Assembly: GCA_008828725.1 (NCBI GenBank)
Contig: MEHQ01003689.1
Span: 181,481 to 245,480 of the forward strand
Source: Saccharina japonica
Lineage: Eukaryota; Sar; Phaeophyceae; Laminariales; Laminariaceae
Direction: 5' to 3'
DNA: 64,000 bases
Both the position numbers and the translations under genes were made by a program. The notes under the pieces are model-generated. The model saw nothing but the letters and a program-made list of their open reading frames with translations. It was not told the origin of the DNA and searched no databases. Below are positions 52,401 through 53,642 of this stretch, one piece after another (the first letter of the stretch is position 1; every line of letters starts with the position of its first letter).

Positions 52401-53642
52401 AATCAGGCTGGGGTAACATTTCGACCAGGTAGTGCCCAGTGAGCGCCGGGGATCCATTGCTGCGTACCAAGTTGACTGCGAGTAGCTGTGGTTCATCGGA
52501 CAGGGTGGCGCCCGTGGCGCCGTCGTAGCGGAGGTGGAAGCCTCCACCTGAAGCGACGGGGTCGATGGCGTAAGCCGGTACGCCTGACGAAGCGTGGTGA
52601 ACAAGCTCCAGCTCACCGACGACTCGGAGATCCGGCTCACGGGGCGGCAAGGAGCGGTAGGAGCGGCGATTAGAACGCATCCAGCTGTCGCGGCCTAGCA
52701 GCACCGCGTGCCGCATCACCGAAGGGGGAACCACACAGGCCCAAACTGCGAGGAAGCACGTAGGCTCATCGGTTTGGAAAAACTGGACGCTCAGACGTAT
52801 GCTCGTCGAAGTGTGGAGGGGGGCCGATTCGCCAAACCCTCTCCAAGATCGCGAGACGCCTTTTTGCTCGCACGCGGGGGCGATGGGCGCCGCGTACCTC
52901 CAACGAAGCATGCGGTCTCAAGACGGTTCGCGTTTGAGGAGCCGCATCTTCGACTCATGTTTTAGTTCGTGGAATCGGGGTTTCCACGAATTTCTCATAT
53001 TTCTGCATATACGGCTCATCAGGGTGGGCTAGTGTTATGGTACTGCTGGCATGATGTGGAAACGCCTGGTAAATACCTGGTATCAGGTATAATAATCGTA
53101 TTGGTAGTACTTGGAAGGCGGTATCTTAGGTGGGAACAGGGATGGTTCCCGATGGCTTTTAGCCATCTCACCTGCCTTCTCAGTCGTTCATCACGCGAAA
53201 ACGGAATAAACCTGCTCTTCTTCTATCTCTACGCAAACAGCACACGTGAGTACCAACGAGTACCCGTTCCATAGGCTGACCTGGCTAGGGATACCCTGTC
53301 CTTCTATACCTAGCATCTCTACACCAGACCATACCCTACCCTATACCATCATACTTATACCATACCATACCATACCCATACCATACCATACCATACCATA
53401 CCATACAATATACCATACAATATACCACACCTTTCTTCCCCCTGACATCAAGGCGTCCAGGTTGGGCGTGAGCGAAGACAGATCCGTGGACTGGTACCCG
53501 ATATCTGCGTAGCCCATGTCATCGATCATAATGAAAAACACGTTCGGCTTCCTGTCGCTTCCCGCTCCCGCCGAGACGGAAGGTCCGGTCCCCTCCTCCC
53601 TCAACCTGCCTAGCCCACCGCCTTCCACGGCCGCAGCAAAAC
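6150..53642 (-). CDS. Formylglycine-dependent arylsulfatase, 12-exon gene model, 5' end missing
   Basis: Predicted to hydrolyse sulfate esters, probably of polysaccharides, in the secretory pathway or outside the cell. Joined minus-strand exons: 53642-53431, 48318-48181, 45914-45759, 35090-34863, 33368-33275, 31974-31892, 29070-28894, 26394-26264, 18510-18370, 11331-11223, 7393-7229, 6317-6150. They give 599 residues and a TAA. Seen in order: IMIDDMGYADIGYQ (metal-binding Asp pair), CTPARASLMTG (the Cys that becomes formylglycine), GKWHLG, LAHQAVHSP, VTSDNGG, HVTDWLPTL and DDDPREEHNLL. All are hallmarks of sulfatase family S1. Reading phase matches at all eleven junctions. Ten donors are GT (nine GTG) and one is GC; all acceptors are AG. 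Exon 1 starts in phase 1, so at least one upstream exon with the start codon and signal peptide is missing. The copies of exons 2 and 3 at 43.7 and 41.3 kb could replace those at 48.2 and 45.8 kb. Confidence 0.9.
6388..6480 (+). repeat. K-family repeat, diverged
   Basis: A G run, then GTACTCATGTTACGCATGGC and CAATGCCGGAACGGAGCACG. It lies directly beside the first exon-11 relic. Confidence 0.55.
6502..6597 (-). pseudogene. Decayed partial copy of sulfatase exon 11 (relic a)
   Basis: On the minus strand it still reads VNL-VDDDPRE-THK, matching VNLDDDPREEHN of exon 11 with an added codon and a later frameshift. The GTATGG donor of the true exon is destroyed. Upstream it runs into AAAACGACGAAAAC low-complexity DNA instead of the exon's 5' half. 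Confidence 0.75.
6805..6900 (-). pseudogene. Decayed partial copy of sulfatase exon 11 (relic b)
   Basis: The minus strand reads FLVNLDDDSRLEAHTLLKR, matching the same part of exon 11. The donor is changed to GAATGA and the 5' half is missing. Homology also covers a few intron bases past the donor (GTTTCATTTTCATTCCTCGG against GTTTCATTTCCATACCTCGG), so the copy came from genomic DNA. Confidence 0.75.
7036..7185. repeat. K-family repeat next to exon 11
   Basis: Contains GTGCTCCGTCTCGAAAGGGA, TGGTCAAATGACTAAGGCAA and ACTACGGCCGTGCACGACAT. It sits 44 bases from exon 11. Confidence 0.65.
7229..7393 (-). CDS. Sulfatase exon 11
   Basis: 55 codons, phase 0 at both ends. Acceptor TTCTGCAG, donor GAG-GTATGG. 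Encodes SDPRLNLTTVCQNTLYC, a Cys-rich stretch (CTACDYLC), and DVLVNLDDDPREEHNLLEQ, the usual sulfatase motif for the last strands of the C-terminal subdomain. Two broken copies of its 3' half lie at 6.5 and 6.8 kb. Confidence 0.9.
7729..7907. mobile_element. Two adjacent family D palindromic repeats
   Basis: The first (7729-7818) is a clear palindrome: TTTTAGAACTGCAGTCCCG pairs with CGGGACTGCAGTTCTAAAA. The second (7818-7907) is the CTTAAGAACTGGTCCC subtype ending TTCTGAACAGGTTGA. Confidence 0.7.
8831..9079 (-). mobile_element. Family A element
   Basis: Termini GACGCATGCTACGATAGAGG and CTACCGTAGCGCGCGTC. About 249 bp; minus orientation relative to the copy at 5695. Confidence 0.8.
9191..9446 (+). 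mobile_element. Family A element
   Basis: GACGCGTGCTCACGATAGAGG at left, TATCGTAGCTTGTGTTC at right. Confidence 0.75.
9455..9739 (+). mobile_element. Family A element, divergent subtype
   Basis: GACGCGTGCTCACGATAGAGG at left, CTATCGTAGCTTTCGTC at right. The middle has AACCCGAAATCGCCGGAG and CATGGGATGGTTGACCGGG, shared with the copy at 18.85 kb, so these two form a subfamily. Confidence 0.75.
9740..10122. repeat. 33-bp tandem array grown from a family A terminus
   Basis: About 11-12 units of TTAAGGGTAGAGGTAGAGGT plus GACGCACGCTACC. It begins exactly where the preceding family A element ends, and the unit repeats that element's terminal words. More units occur at 10285-10365. The 33-base period keeps frames open on both strands; these are not genes. 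Confidence 0.85.
11223..11331 (-). CDS. Sulfatase exon 10
   Basis: One base plus 36 codons; acceptor TTACACAG, donor AAC-GTGAGA. Encodes VENLDLVQGAFRQGSWKLL and VNIWCDGYYSFDKNIVN, the sulfatase segment in which the substrate-side loop continues into the C-terminal sheet. Joining to exon 9 rebuilds a Thr codon, and the exit phase is 0, matching exon 11. Confidence 0.85.
11425..11500 (-). pseudogene. Decayed copy of sulfatase exon 10
   Basis: CTTGCACGAGGT and GGCTTCCAGCTTCCC match the exon 10 words CTTGCACGAGGT and GTTTCCAGCTCCC in the same order. An expanded C run and several indels break the frame. Confidence 0.65.
11514..11770. repeat. K-family repeat
   Basis: A G run with GTACTTATTGACC, then ATCCCTATAATGCCGGGACG and GGAGCACGTCGGG, and a tail through GTCCGCCTTCACGCTGCC. 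It follows the exon 10 relic after about 15 bases. Confidence 0.65.
12277..12366. repeat. (GACC)n microsatellite
   Basis: GACC repeats broken by a few other bases; a similar tract is at 13026-13110. Both lie next to family A fragments. Confidence 0.85.
12628..12904 (-). mobile_element. Family A element, diverged
   Basis: Starts ACGCATGGTACGGTAG and ends AATCGTAGCACGCGTC. The interior keeps AGTTTGGGTTAAGGAGCCCG. A partial relative starts at 12369. Confidence 0.55.
13208..13370. repeat. GGGTCG-rich low-complexity tract
   Basis: Runs of GGGTCGGGTCGG with GGGTCAGG variants, like the GGCCGG tracts near 33.4-34.1 and 50 kb. Confidence 0.7.
13616..13718. mobile_element. Family C palindromic element
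   Basis: About 100 bp. CAGTAAATAGGACCAAA near the left is mirrored by GTATTTACTATG near the right. The middle has GTTAGTAAAAATAGGTAAAT. Confidence 0.7.
13893..14700. repeat. Tandem array derived from family C, about 70-95 bp units
   Basis: About nine units, each with TAAGTAAAAATACTGGAATA, GTGTTTGTGTATGTGA and a small palindrome GGGTCCTGATAATCAGGACC. The words match the inside of family C (GGACCAAAT, TAAAAATAGG, TATAGGTTTTTGTG), with the element ends replaced by the 20-base palindrome. Confidence 0.8.
15037..15360 (+). mobile_element. SINE S1, plus orientation
   Basis: tRNA-like head GTCGCCCCGGTGGGCT then B-box GCGAGTTCGAGCCCC, body through GACCCCGGATCTGAGTTACG, and end GAAATGGGATGG followed by an A/T-rich tail. 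Confidence 0.8.
15506..15598. mobile_element. Family D palindromic repeat
   Basis: CCTTCTAGGACTGGAGTCCCG pairs with CGGGACTGCAGTCCTAAAAG across a short AATTAGAGTGG loop. Confidence 0.8.
15969..16293 (-). mobile_element. SINE S1, minus orientation
   Basis: From CCATTTATTATCTTCGCACT to CCCACCGGGGCGACCGGC, with the CTCGAACTCGTGACC B-box complement near 16228. Confidence 0.8.
16458..16586. repeat. (CAA)n microsatellite
   Basis: About 125 bases of CAA broken by rare changes. It makes meaningless poly-Thr and poly-Val frames. A second CAA tract is at 25369-25466. Confidence 0.95.
16616..17442. mobile_element. Unclassified DNA element with short terminal inverted repeats
   Basis: Left end CCTATGCCAATGGGAAAGCA; the right end is its inverse (AACTTCGCTTTCCCATTGG). 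About 827 bp, no transposase recognised, no clear target duplication. Confidence 0.55.
17669..17760. mobile_element. Family D palindromic repeat
   Basis: TATAGGACTGGAGTCCCG mirrored by CGGGACTGCAGTTCTAAAAG. Confidence 0.8.
18125..18170 (+). mobile_element. LTR end and primer-binding site remnant
   Basis: GGGGCTCCGCCCCACA is followed by TTGGCGTCGTCGGCAGGACT. The latter matches, with one change, the sequence just inside the 5' LTR at 52302, and it is complementary to a plausible tRNA 3' end. Probably the 5' LTR end of another, eroded retroelement. Confidence 0.5.
18370..18510 (-). CDS. Sulfatase exon 9
   Basis: Acceptor GTCTATAG, donor ACCAC-GTGAGT; one leading base, 46 codons, two trailing bases. 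Encodes ALDGVDHWDWLTGVAVEG and PRTEILYNWDAYT, matching the LDG(V/I)D-W-L and RTEILYN motifs after the HVTDWLPTL segment of S1 sulfatases. Confidence 0.9.
18851..19122 (+). mobile_element. Family A element, subtype as at 9455
   Basis: GACGCGTGCTACGATAGAGG at left, CTCTATCGTAGCATTCGTC at right, with CATGGGATGGTTGACCGGG inside. Confidence 0.75.
19470..19792 (-). mobile_element. SINE S1, minus orientation
   Basis: Body and tRNA-like head (CCACCGGGGCGACC on the + strand) present, with many substitutions. Confidence 0.7.
20232..20441. mobile_element. Family B fold-back element
   Basis: GGGCCC at both ends, hairpin arms around GGTGCTGGTGCGTGTGTTGACC, flanked by TTA on both sides. Confidence 0.85.
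20965..21050. mobile_element. Family D palindromic repeat (CTTGAGAACTGG subtype)
   Basis: CCCCTTGAGAACTGGTC mirrored by AGTTCTGAATGGGTCAAG around AACTATTTGGAATTAGT. Confidence 0.65.
21075..21400. repeat. Direct duplication of a short block
   Basis: A block with GGGAAGTAGACATA, TTCCGTGGTTTTCTG, GGGAATGTTATG and GATCAACGTTGAAACTC appears twice (from about 21077 and 21252), and again at 28630-28770. No coding sense was recognised. Confidence 0.6.
21478..22110. repeat. 63-bp minisatellite, ten units
   Basis: Ten units, each with AAAAAGCGGTATACCTCTAT and CACGCTTCATACGCACTATT, starting every 63 bases from about 21490. Part of the unit (CAGCCAAAAAG, CCTCTATCGTAGCACGC) is the right terminus of family A. 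Because 63 is a multiple of 3, long open frames occur on both strands; they are by-products. Confidence 0.9.
22611..22716. mobile_element. Family C palindromic element
   Basis: CTACGGAGGACCACAGTAAA to TCCTATTTACTATGGTTCCC. Confidence 0.75.
22722..22812. mobile_element. Family D palindromic repeat
   Basis: CACCTTGAGAACTGGTCCCC to CAGTTCTGAGTGGGTTA; sits directly between a family C and a family B element. Confidence 0.7.
22814..23020. mobile_element. Family B fold-back element
   Basis: GGGCTC (one change) and GGGCCC termini, TTA on both sides, hairpin core intact. Confidence 0.85.
23320..23450. mobile_element. Family C palindromic element
   Basis: TTACGGGTGGGCTAATGTAG to GTTTACTATGGTCCCCCCTG, with an enlarged left arm. 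Confidence 0.65.
23451..24615. other. Intron 8 DNA without recognised gene
   Basis: Holds a (GGT)n-rich part (23567-23705), a family A terminus at 23517-23540, CTG-rich DNA (24000-24060) and a second family A-like fragment (24120-24312). No exon was seen. Confidence 0.5.
24616..24870 (-). mobile_element. SINE S1, head-truncated
   Basis: Tail and body present from CCCATCCCATTTATTATC; it stops near the AAGATAT word, so the tRNA-like head is missing. Confidence 0.7.
25118..25367 (+). mobile_element. Family A element
   Basis: GACGCGTGCTACGGTAGAGG at left; TTGTAGTAGCATGCGTC at right; runs straight into a (CAA)n tract. Confidence 0.8.
25800..26250. repeat. Palindrome-bearing tandem array next to exon 8
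   Basis: About five irregular units of roughly 100 bases. Most carry TGCTACTACTGCTGC-type words and a hairpin AACCCGGGGACA...TCCCCGGGTTT, followed by CATGCGGTT. The last unit stops about 14 bases from exon 8. Confidence 0.7.
26264..26394 (-). CDS. Sulfatase exon 8
   Basis: Acceptor TTGTTCTAAG, donor GGCAG-GTGATT; 43 codons and two bases. Encodes VPGMIWSKSHLPES then GTSYDNMMHVTDWLPTLMS, a near-perfect S1 sulfatase segment. The exon 7 junction reads GGVK-VPGM, as expected for the family. Confidence 0.92.
26395..27440. other. Intron 7 DNA without recognised gene
   Basis: Contains a poly-A run (26514-26536), an AT-rich self-complementary stretch (26785-26845, AATCAACTAATCA words) and a GCGAAAGAGGGAAAATA word shared with 22.48 and 22.55 kb. 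No exon was found. Confidence 0.5.
27441..27524. mobile_element. Family B element, truncated to its left half
   Basis: Begins GGGCCCGTTTTAACGAAG after a TTA, reaches ACACACGCACCAGCA, then changes abruptly to unrelated sequence. Confidence 0.75.
27813..28370 (-). mobile_element. Helitron-protein-derived fragment with tRNA-like segment
   Basis: The minus strand reads LTQVEQILIAIACAIMRVYR then LKGGQRGFSAHVV. This resembles the LTQVEEMLI...MxVYRxxGGQ(R/Y)GYSGH motif of the DUF6570/Helitron helicase-like region. It stops after QCTQVDDSY. A pol III B-box-like GGGGTTCGAGACCC follows at about 28116, then shared DNA to about 28370. Related copies are at 36.6 and 51.0 kb. Confidence 0.65.
28894..29070 (-). 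CDS. Sulfatase exon 7
   Basis: 59 codons, phase 0 at both ends; acceptor TGCGGATAG, donor AAG-GTGAGG. Encodes VLLYLDKRIGELMDFLEAEG, VVTSDNGGCPASGGCNYPLR and GAKISLLEGGVK. The Asp-Asn pair of DNGG is the usual metal ligand, and the Lys of GAKISLLEGG fits the family's conserved active-site Lys position. Confidence 0.95.
29090..29172. repeat. (GGT)n tract
   Basis: GGTGGTGAT/GGTGGT repeats; the source of spurious poly-His and poly-Val frames. Confidence 0.85.
29196..29448. mobile_element. Family F fold-back element
   Basis: AGGGTCGTTCTTATCGAGCA at left and its inverse CTCGATAAGAACGACCCT at right. The AT-rich interior has TTCCAATATTTGG-like words. No coding capacity. Confidence 0.85.
29471..29627 (-). 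other. Possible coding fragment of unknown origin
   Basis: One minus-strand frame reads ANEVAAGLQKRLELSG, REKCHLLRNKLGDNYI and RGMPDLTLER without a stop, with an AG acceptor-like site before KRLELSG. The composition looks protein-coding, but no family is recognised. It lies in sulfatase intron 6 and is not needed for that frame. It could be a captured exon or transposon coding debris. Confidence 0.3.
29640..31181. other. Large intronic stretch, no gene recognised
   Basis: CAG tract at 29700-29740, then about 1 kb of AT-rich, apparently single-copy DNA (29900-31080) with no exon, repeat or RNA structure that I could support. Confidence 0.5.
31182..31278. mobile_element. Family C palindromic element
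   Basis: ATTACGAGGGGCCATAGTAA to GGTCCTATTTACTATG. Confidence 0.7.
31798..31880. repeat. (CCCT)n tract beside exon 6
   Basis: CCCT repeats ending about 10 bases from the exon 6 donor, on the intron side. Confidence 0.9.
31892..31974 (-). CDS. Sulfatase exon 6
   Basis: Two leading bases and 27 codons; acceptor GTGATCAG, donor GGG-GTGAGC. The two leading bases complete an Asp codon begun by the last base of exon 5, giving DGFTAEEKLLLDAV and NGTTSALRTKLAG. Such a linker before the YLDK helix is usual in S1 sulfatases. Confidence 0.85.
32038..32350. repeat. K-family repeat beside exon 6
   Basis: G run and GTACTCATATATATGTCATGC, GACCATAGACCCTCGCATCC, ACAATGCCGGGACGGAGCAC, and a tail through GGCCACTTCCAGAGACAGCA. 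Its inverted relative is 41640-41935. It starts about 65 bases from exon 6. Confidence 0.7.
32600..33240. repeat. Degenerate GCTACTGCAA tandem repeat
   Basis: Many copies of AAGCTACTGCAAGCT-type words. A longer unit (about 120 bases, with CAATCTACTGGAAGTTCCTC) occurs three times from about 32930. It ends about 35 bases from exon 5. Confidence 0.8.
33275..33368 (-). CDS. Sulfatase exon 5
   Basis: 31 codons plus one base; acceptor TTATTTTTAG, donor GCAG-GTGAAG. Encodes VVKGKTPWDEEPLFLYLAHQ and AVHSPVGPAPA. The LAHQAVHSP motif carries the conserved active-site His of the family. Confidence 0.92.
33440..33509. repeat. GGCCGGGCC-rich tract, split by a family A element
   Basis: GGGTCGGGCCGGGCC words here and at 33797-34090 (with GGGCCGTAGACATTTGAAAA). 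The family A copy at 33510-33777 sits between the two parts. Confidence 0.7.
33510..33777 (+). mobile_element. Family A element
   Basis: GACGCGTGCTACGGTAGAGG to CTCTATCGTAGCATGCGTC. Confidence 0.85.
34231..34479. mobile_element. Family F fold-back element
   Basis: AGGGTCGATCTTATCGAGCA to GCTCGATAAGAACGACCCT. Confidence 0.85.
34863..35090 (-). CDS. Sulfatase exon 4
   Basis: 76 codons, phase 0 at both ends; acceptor AACACCCAG, donor GAG-GTGCGT. Encodes MGFYDFGFGNETGYYDVTKV, the insert DGVPCSEGSGRAAWGEEAEE, and VCYIGTYSTDAFVGRAME. The YSTDAF motif, just before the LYLAHQ strand, is usual in S1 sulfatases. The acidic, Cys-bearing insert is less usual. Confidence 0.92.
35142..35245. mobile_element. 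Family C element, right arm lost
   Basis: ATTACGGAGGGCCATAGTTAAT start, then AAATACGAATAACAAATATTTGG; no closing arm. Confidence 0.5.
35334..35406. repeat. (GT)n microsatellite
   Basis: About 70 bases of GT. A shorter CA tract is at 27661-27692. Confidence 0.95.
35757..36105. repeat. 27-29-bp tandem array
   Basis: About twelve units of TTTGCCTTCTGAGGCAAATACTAATAT type. The inner part GCCTTCTGAGGC is palindromic. The TTTTTGCCTTC word also occurs near family A termini. Confidence 0.85.
36241..36345. mobile_element. Family C element, partial
   Basis: TACGGGAGACCATAGTAAATAGGACC left arm; a GTTATTAATAGTAAAAAAAGG segment is duplicated; the right arm is absent. Confidence 0.5.
36355..36480. repeat. 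GGGTACCCGG-rich repeat
   Basis: Repeated GGGTACCCGGGTACCCGGG and ACTCG words. Related tracts: 38622-38785, 48842-49010, 50435-50560. Confidence 0.7.
37070..37790. repeat. Degenerate minisatellite inside the inserted block
   Basis: About twenty units of roughly 35 bases built from GGTCTGAAATGACTTG and TTTTTGTATGGG words. Absent from the related elements at 27.8 and 51.0 kb. Confidence 0.8.
37965..38030 (+). other. tRNA-like segment (A- and B-box)
   Basis: GGTGGCGCAGTGA resembles an A-box; GGGGTTCGAGACCC is a good B-box about 30 bases on. Copies at 37783-37840, 28080-28145 and 51325-51390. Too short and poorly folded for a working tRNA; more likely a SINE head or fossil. Confidence 0.55.
38843..38947. 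mobile_element. Family C palindromic element
   Basis: AGGACCATAGTGAATAGGACC to GGTCCTATTTGCTATGGGCCC. Confidence 0.7.
39085..39362. repeat. 24-bp palindromic tandem array
   Basis: About eleven units of GATCTAGATCATGATCTATC plus TGTA, with AGATCATGATCT self-complementary. Confidence 0.85.
39610..39735. repeat. K-family repeat
   Basis: GTACTCCTTTTGTTGCTTGC, GATCATTGACCACGCATCCC, GAGACGGAGCACCGTTCC. Diverged relative of 43888-44000. Confidence 0.6.
39745..40349 (-). pseudogene. 3' end of a LINE-type (non-LTR) retrotransposon ORF
   Basis: The minus strand reads MCPCGRAIESRIHIVGECER, a C-C-H-C-like knuckle typical of the region after a LINE reverse transcriptase. After a one-base shift it continues EEMKKIDECDMEQFGTLNSS and ends GDRWWPQAAKQEGDKTSKKF with a stop at 39745. 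A roughly 75-base piece is tandemly repeated inside (39824-39961). No catalytic domain remains. Confidence 0.6.
40633..40794. repeat. 81-bp tandem repeat, two units
   Basis: Unit with GAATACGTGCCAGGCTATTC and TATAGCAGGAGTTGTTGTAG. The matching place in copy 2 (45029-45271) has three units. Confidence 0.95.
41131..41230. mobile_element. Family C palindromic element (copied at 45608-45707)
   Basis: ATTACGGAGGGCCATAGTAA to GGTCCTATTTACTATGCCCC, about 50 bases from the exon 3 donor. Confidence 0.7.
41282..41437 (-). CDS. Sulfatase exon 3, copy 1
   Basis: 52 codons, phase 0 at both ends; acceptor CCGACACAG, donor GTG-GTGAGG. Encodes VLPEYMNEAGYESHMVGKWH and LGSYNDQSLPSQRGFKTFLG. The Lys and His of GKWHLG are active-site residues. 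It is identical in sequence to 45759-45914. Confidence 0.9.
41560..41935. repeat. K-family repeats (copied at 46037-46412)
   Basis: A GTGCTCCGTCTCGAAAGGGA unit, then a larger unit from AGTAATACCCATTGCTGTCT to GCATGCACGACATGAGTACA-type words. It ends directly at the exon 2 relic at 41.93 kb. Confidence 0.7.
41931..42055 (-). pseudogene. Decayed partial copy of sulfatase exon 2 (relic a)
   Basis: GTAGAAACCCCTCCCCTGAC, AAAGAGGGAAAGGCGCC and CCCGGCGAAACGACGC follow the order of exon 2's 3' part and its intron side (GGAAACCCTCCGCCGACTCG, AGAGAGAAAGGCCCC, CCCGGCGAGATGACGC). The frame and catalytic part are lost. Confidence 0.65.
42080..42400 (+). mobile_element. SINE S1 (copied at 46557-46877)
   Basis: Head CCCCGGTGGGCTAGCAGG, B-box GTGAGTTCGAGCTCC, end AATAAATGGGATGG and an A-rich tail. 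The best preserved S1 copy. Confidence 0.85.
42430..42740 (-). other. Possible coding fragment with a frameshift at a G run
   Basis: The minus strand reads AFSSDEEDSLRPLLDTPYTP, DELSRVEIYYGYVYSSRCF and LSDAVINTLGIQAYISCGG, then EGTSRG. At a run of seven G the frame that continues sensibly shifts to EKYPTIFLVTATRVKN. It looks like decayed coding sequence. Family not recognised. Same in copy 2 (46907-47217) with minor changes. Not part of the sulfatase frame. Confidence 0.35.
42947..43042. mobile_element. Family D palindromic repeat (copied at 47424-47519)
   Basis: CTTATAGGACTGGAGTCCCG mirrored by CGGGACTGCAGTCCAAAAAG. Confidence 0.8.
43497..43625 (-). pseudogene. Decayed partial copy of sulfatase exon 2 (relic b)
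   Basis: CAACGCATGCCAACATGTGT, GGAAACCCTCCGCC and ACGGCCCCACGGTCACC match the intron side and 3' part of exon 2 just to the right (CAACGCATGCCAAAACGTCT, GGAAACCCTCCGCC, AGGCCCCAGGGGTGCCC). The reading frame is broken. Confidence 0.75.
43704..43841 (-). CDS. Sulfatase exon 2, copy 1 (catalytic exon)
   Basis: 46 codons, phase 0 at both ends. Acceptor TTTTTGCAG; donor AAG-GCGAGT, a GC-type donor. Encodes LSNFYSMSSCTPARASLMTG, then RYPIRYGLQYSVISPGHPWG. C-T-P-A-R is the formylglycine signature. It differs from copy 2 by Ser for Thr two residues before the catalytic Cys. Confidence 0.9.
43888..44000. repeat. K-family repeat beside exon 2
   Basis: GTTGCTTGCCTCAGTCATTT, CATTGACCACGCATCCCTTT and CTAGACGGAGCAGTCC. 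It and the following 300 bases are a diverged version of 39625-39933. Confidence 0.65.
44040..44329 (-). pseudogene. Older, diverged LINE 3' fragment
   Basis: The minus strand keeps AHMCHCG and GDRWWPHAAKQEE-like words relative to the fragment at 39.75-40.35 kb, with stops and indels. It joins the near-identical duplication copy 2 at 44330. Confidence 0.55.
45759..45914 (-). CDS. Sulfatase exon 3, copy 2
   Basis: Same 52 codons and splice sites as 41282-41437. If both copies of exons 2 and 3 were spliced in, the frame would stay open because every junction is phase 0, but the protein would have a doubled active-site block. Confidence 0.85.
46408..46532 (-). pseudogene. Exon 2 relic a, duplicated copy
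   Basis: Counterpart of 41931-42055 in the second duplication block. Confidence 0.6.
47974..48102 (-). pseudogene. Exon 2 relic b, duplicated copy
   Basis: Counterpart of 43497-43625 in the second duplication block. Confidence 0.7.
48181..48318 (-). CDS. Sulfatase exon 2, copy 2 (catalytic exon)
   Basis: As copy 1, with Thr in place of Ser (SMTSCTPAR). Acceptor TTTTTTTGCAG, donor AAG-GCGAGT. Joined to exon 1 it reads LMSGGRK-LSNFYSMTSC, the normal sulfatase order. Confidence 0.9.
48351..48415. other. Assembly gap (65 N)
   Basis: A run of undetermined bases between the end of duplication copy 2 and a poly-G stretch starting a K repeat. Confidence 1.
48416..48670. repeat. K-family repeats beside the gap
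   Basis: G run, GTACTCATGTGGTGCACGGC, CACCATAGACCCTCGCATCC, a second unit with TACGACCCTAGACCCTCGC, then GACCATTGGCTATGCATCGC and GAGACGGAGCACCGC. At 48760-48800 GGTTGCTTAGATAAAAAAGG resembles the exon 2 acceptor region, perhaps a further short relic. Confidence 0.6.
49378..49421. repeat. (CAG)n tract
   Basis: About 14 CAG units; shorter CAG tracts occur at 29711-29740, 42890-42912, 47367-47389 and 53662-53682. Confidence 0.9.
49528..49630. mobile_element. Family C palindromic element
   Basis: TTACAGGGGACCATAGTAAATA to TAGGTCCTATTTACTAC. Confidence 0.65.
49938..50205. repeat. GGCCCGGCCC-rich tandem repeat
   Basis: Units of CCCGGCCCATCACATTTTCA plus AGGGATGGGCCG. The inverse of the tract at 33.8 kb. 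Confidence 0.8.
50630..50690 (-). pseudogene. Decayed partial copy of sulfatase exon 1 (relic a)
   Basis: GTTTCAGGTTTGGCGGCAGC and AAGGACAGATCCGTTGAC match exon 1's GTCCAGGTTGGGCGTGAGC and AAGACAGATCCGTGGAC in order. Flanked by ATACCATACC repeats, as the real exon is. Confidence 0.6.
50869..50935 (-). pseudogene. Decayed partial copy of sulfatase exon 1 (relic b)
   Basis: CTCCTTTCTACGGCCGCAAA, TCAACGCGTCCAGGTTGG and GATCAGCAAGAACAGG follow the exon 1 donor side. Also preceded by ACCATACC repeats. Donor and frame are lost. Confidence 0.65.
51043..51605 (-). mobile_element. Helitron-protein-derived fragment with tRNA-like segment
   Basis: The minus strand keeps TQVEQILIAIACAIMRVYRL and KGGQRGF, as at 27.8 kb. 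The downstream tRNA-like part and the AAAACGGCCATGG word are also shared. It lies between two exon 1 relics. Confidence 0.65.
51610..51670 (-). pseudogene. Decayed partial copy of sulfatase exon 1 (relic c)
   Basis: The best kept of the three. CCCCCCTGATATCAAGCCGT, CCGGGTTGGGCGTTAGCG and AGGACAGGCCGGTTGG match exon 1's 3' end. The donor is changed from AAG-GTGTGG to AAG-GAGTTG. Confidence 0.75.
52010..53323 (+). mobile_element. Short LTR retrotransposon (TRIM-like)
   Basis: Two direct repeats of about 292 bases (52010-52301 and 53033-53323), starting TGTTATGG and ending CTCTACA, differ at only a few places. CCAG flanks both outer sides as a target duplication. After the first LTR, TTGGCGTCGACGGCAGGACT fits a primer-binding site: its complement gives a tRNA 3' end with a proper T-loop and CCA. 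Before the second LTR, AGGGTGGG may be the polypurine tract. The 731-base interior has no reverse transcriptase or integrase. Confidence 0.85.
52321..52911 (-). CDS. 196-codon ORF inside the LTR element, antisense to it
   Basis: Starts MLRWRYAAPIAP and ends VLPLEKTFSVLD. It includes VMRHAVLLGRDSWMRSNRRS, YRSLPPREPDLRVVGELELV and VNLVRSNGSPALTGHYLVEM. The VLLGRDSWMRxN and SYRSLPPR words remind me of the region after a retropepsin-like domain in stramenopile retroelement proteins, but this is from memory. It runs opposite to the orientation given by the primer-binding site. It may be captured or inverted coding DNA, or a chance frame. No Asp-Thr/Ser-Gly active site was seen. Confidence 0.35.
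   Translation of the reverse strand: MLRWRYAAPIAPACEQKGVSRSWRGFGESAPLHTSTSIRLSVQFFQTDEPTCFLAVWACVVPPSVMRHAVLLGRDSWMRSNRRSYRSLPPREPDLRVVGELELVHHASSGVPAYAIDPVASGGGFHLRYDGATGATLSDEPQLLAVNLVRSNGSPALTGHYLVEMLPQPDFPPVEEHFVTSGRQVLPLEKTFSVLD
53431..53642 (-). CDS. Sulfatase exon 1 of the model (not the true first exon)
   Basis: Two leading bases and 70 codons; acceptor CACTTGACAG, donor AAG-GTGTGG. After a low-complexity part (AAAVEGGGLGRLREEG) it reads RKPNVFFIMIDDMGYADIGY, QSTDLSSLTPNLDALMSGG. The Asp pair binds the catalytic metal. The start codon and signal peptide must lie further upstream, above 53642, and were not found. Confidence 0.92.
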
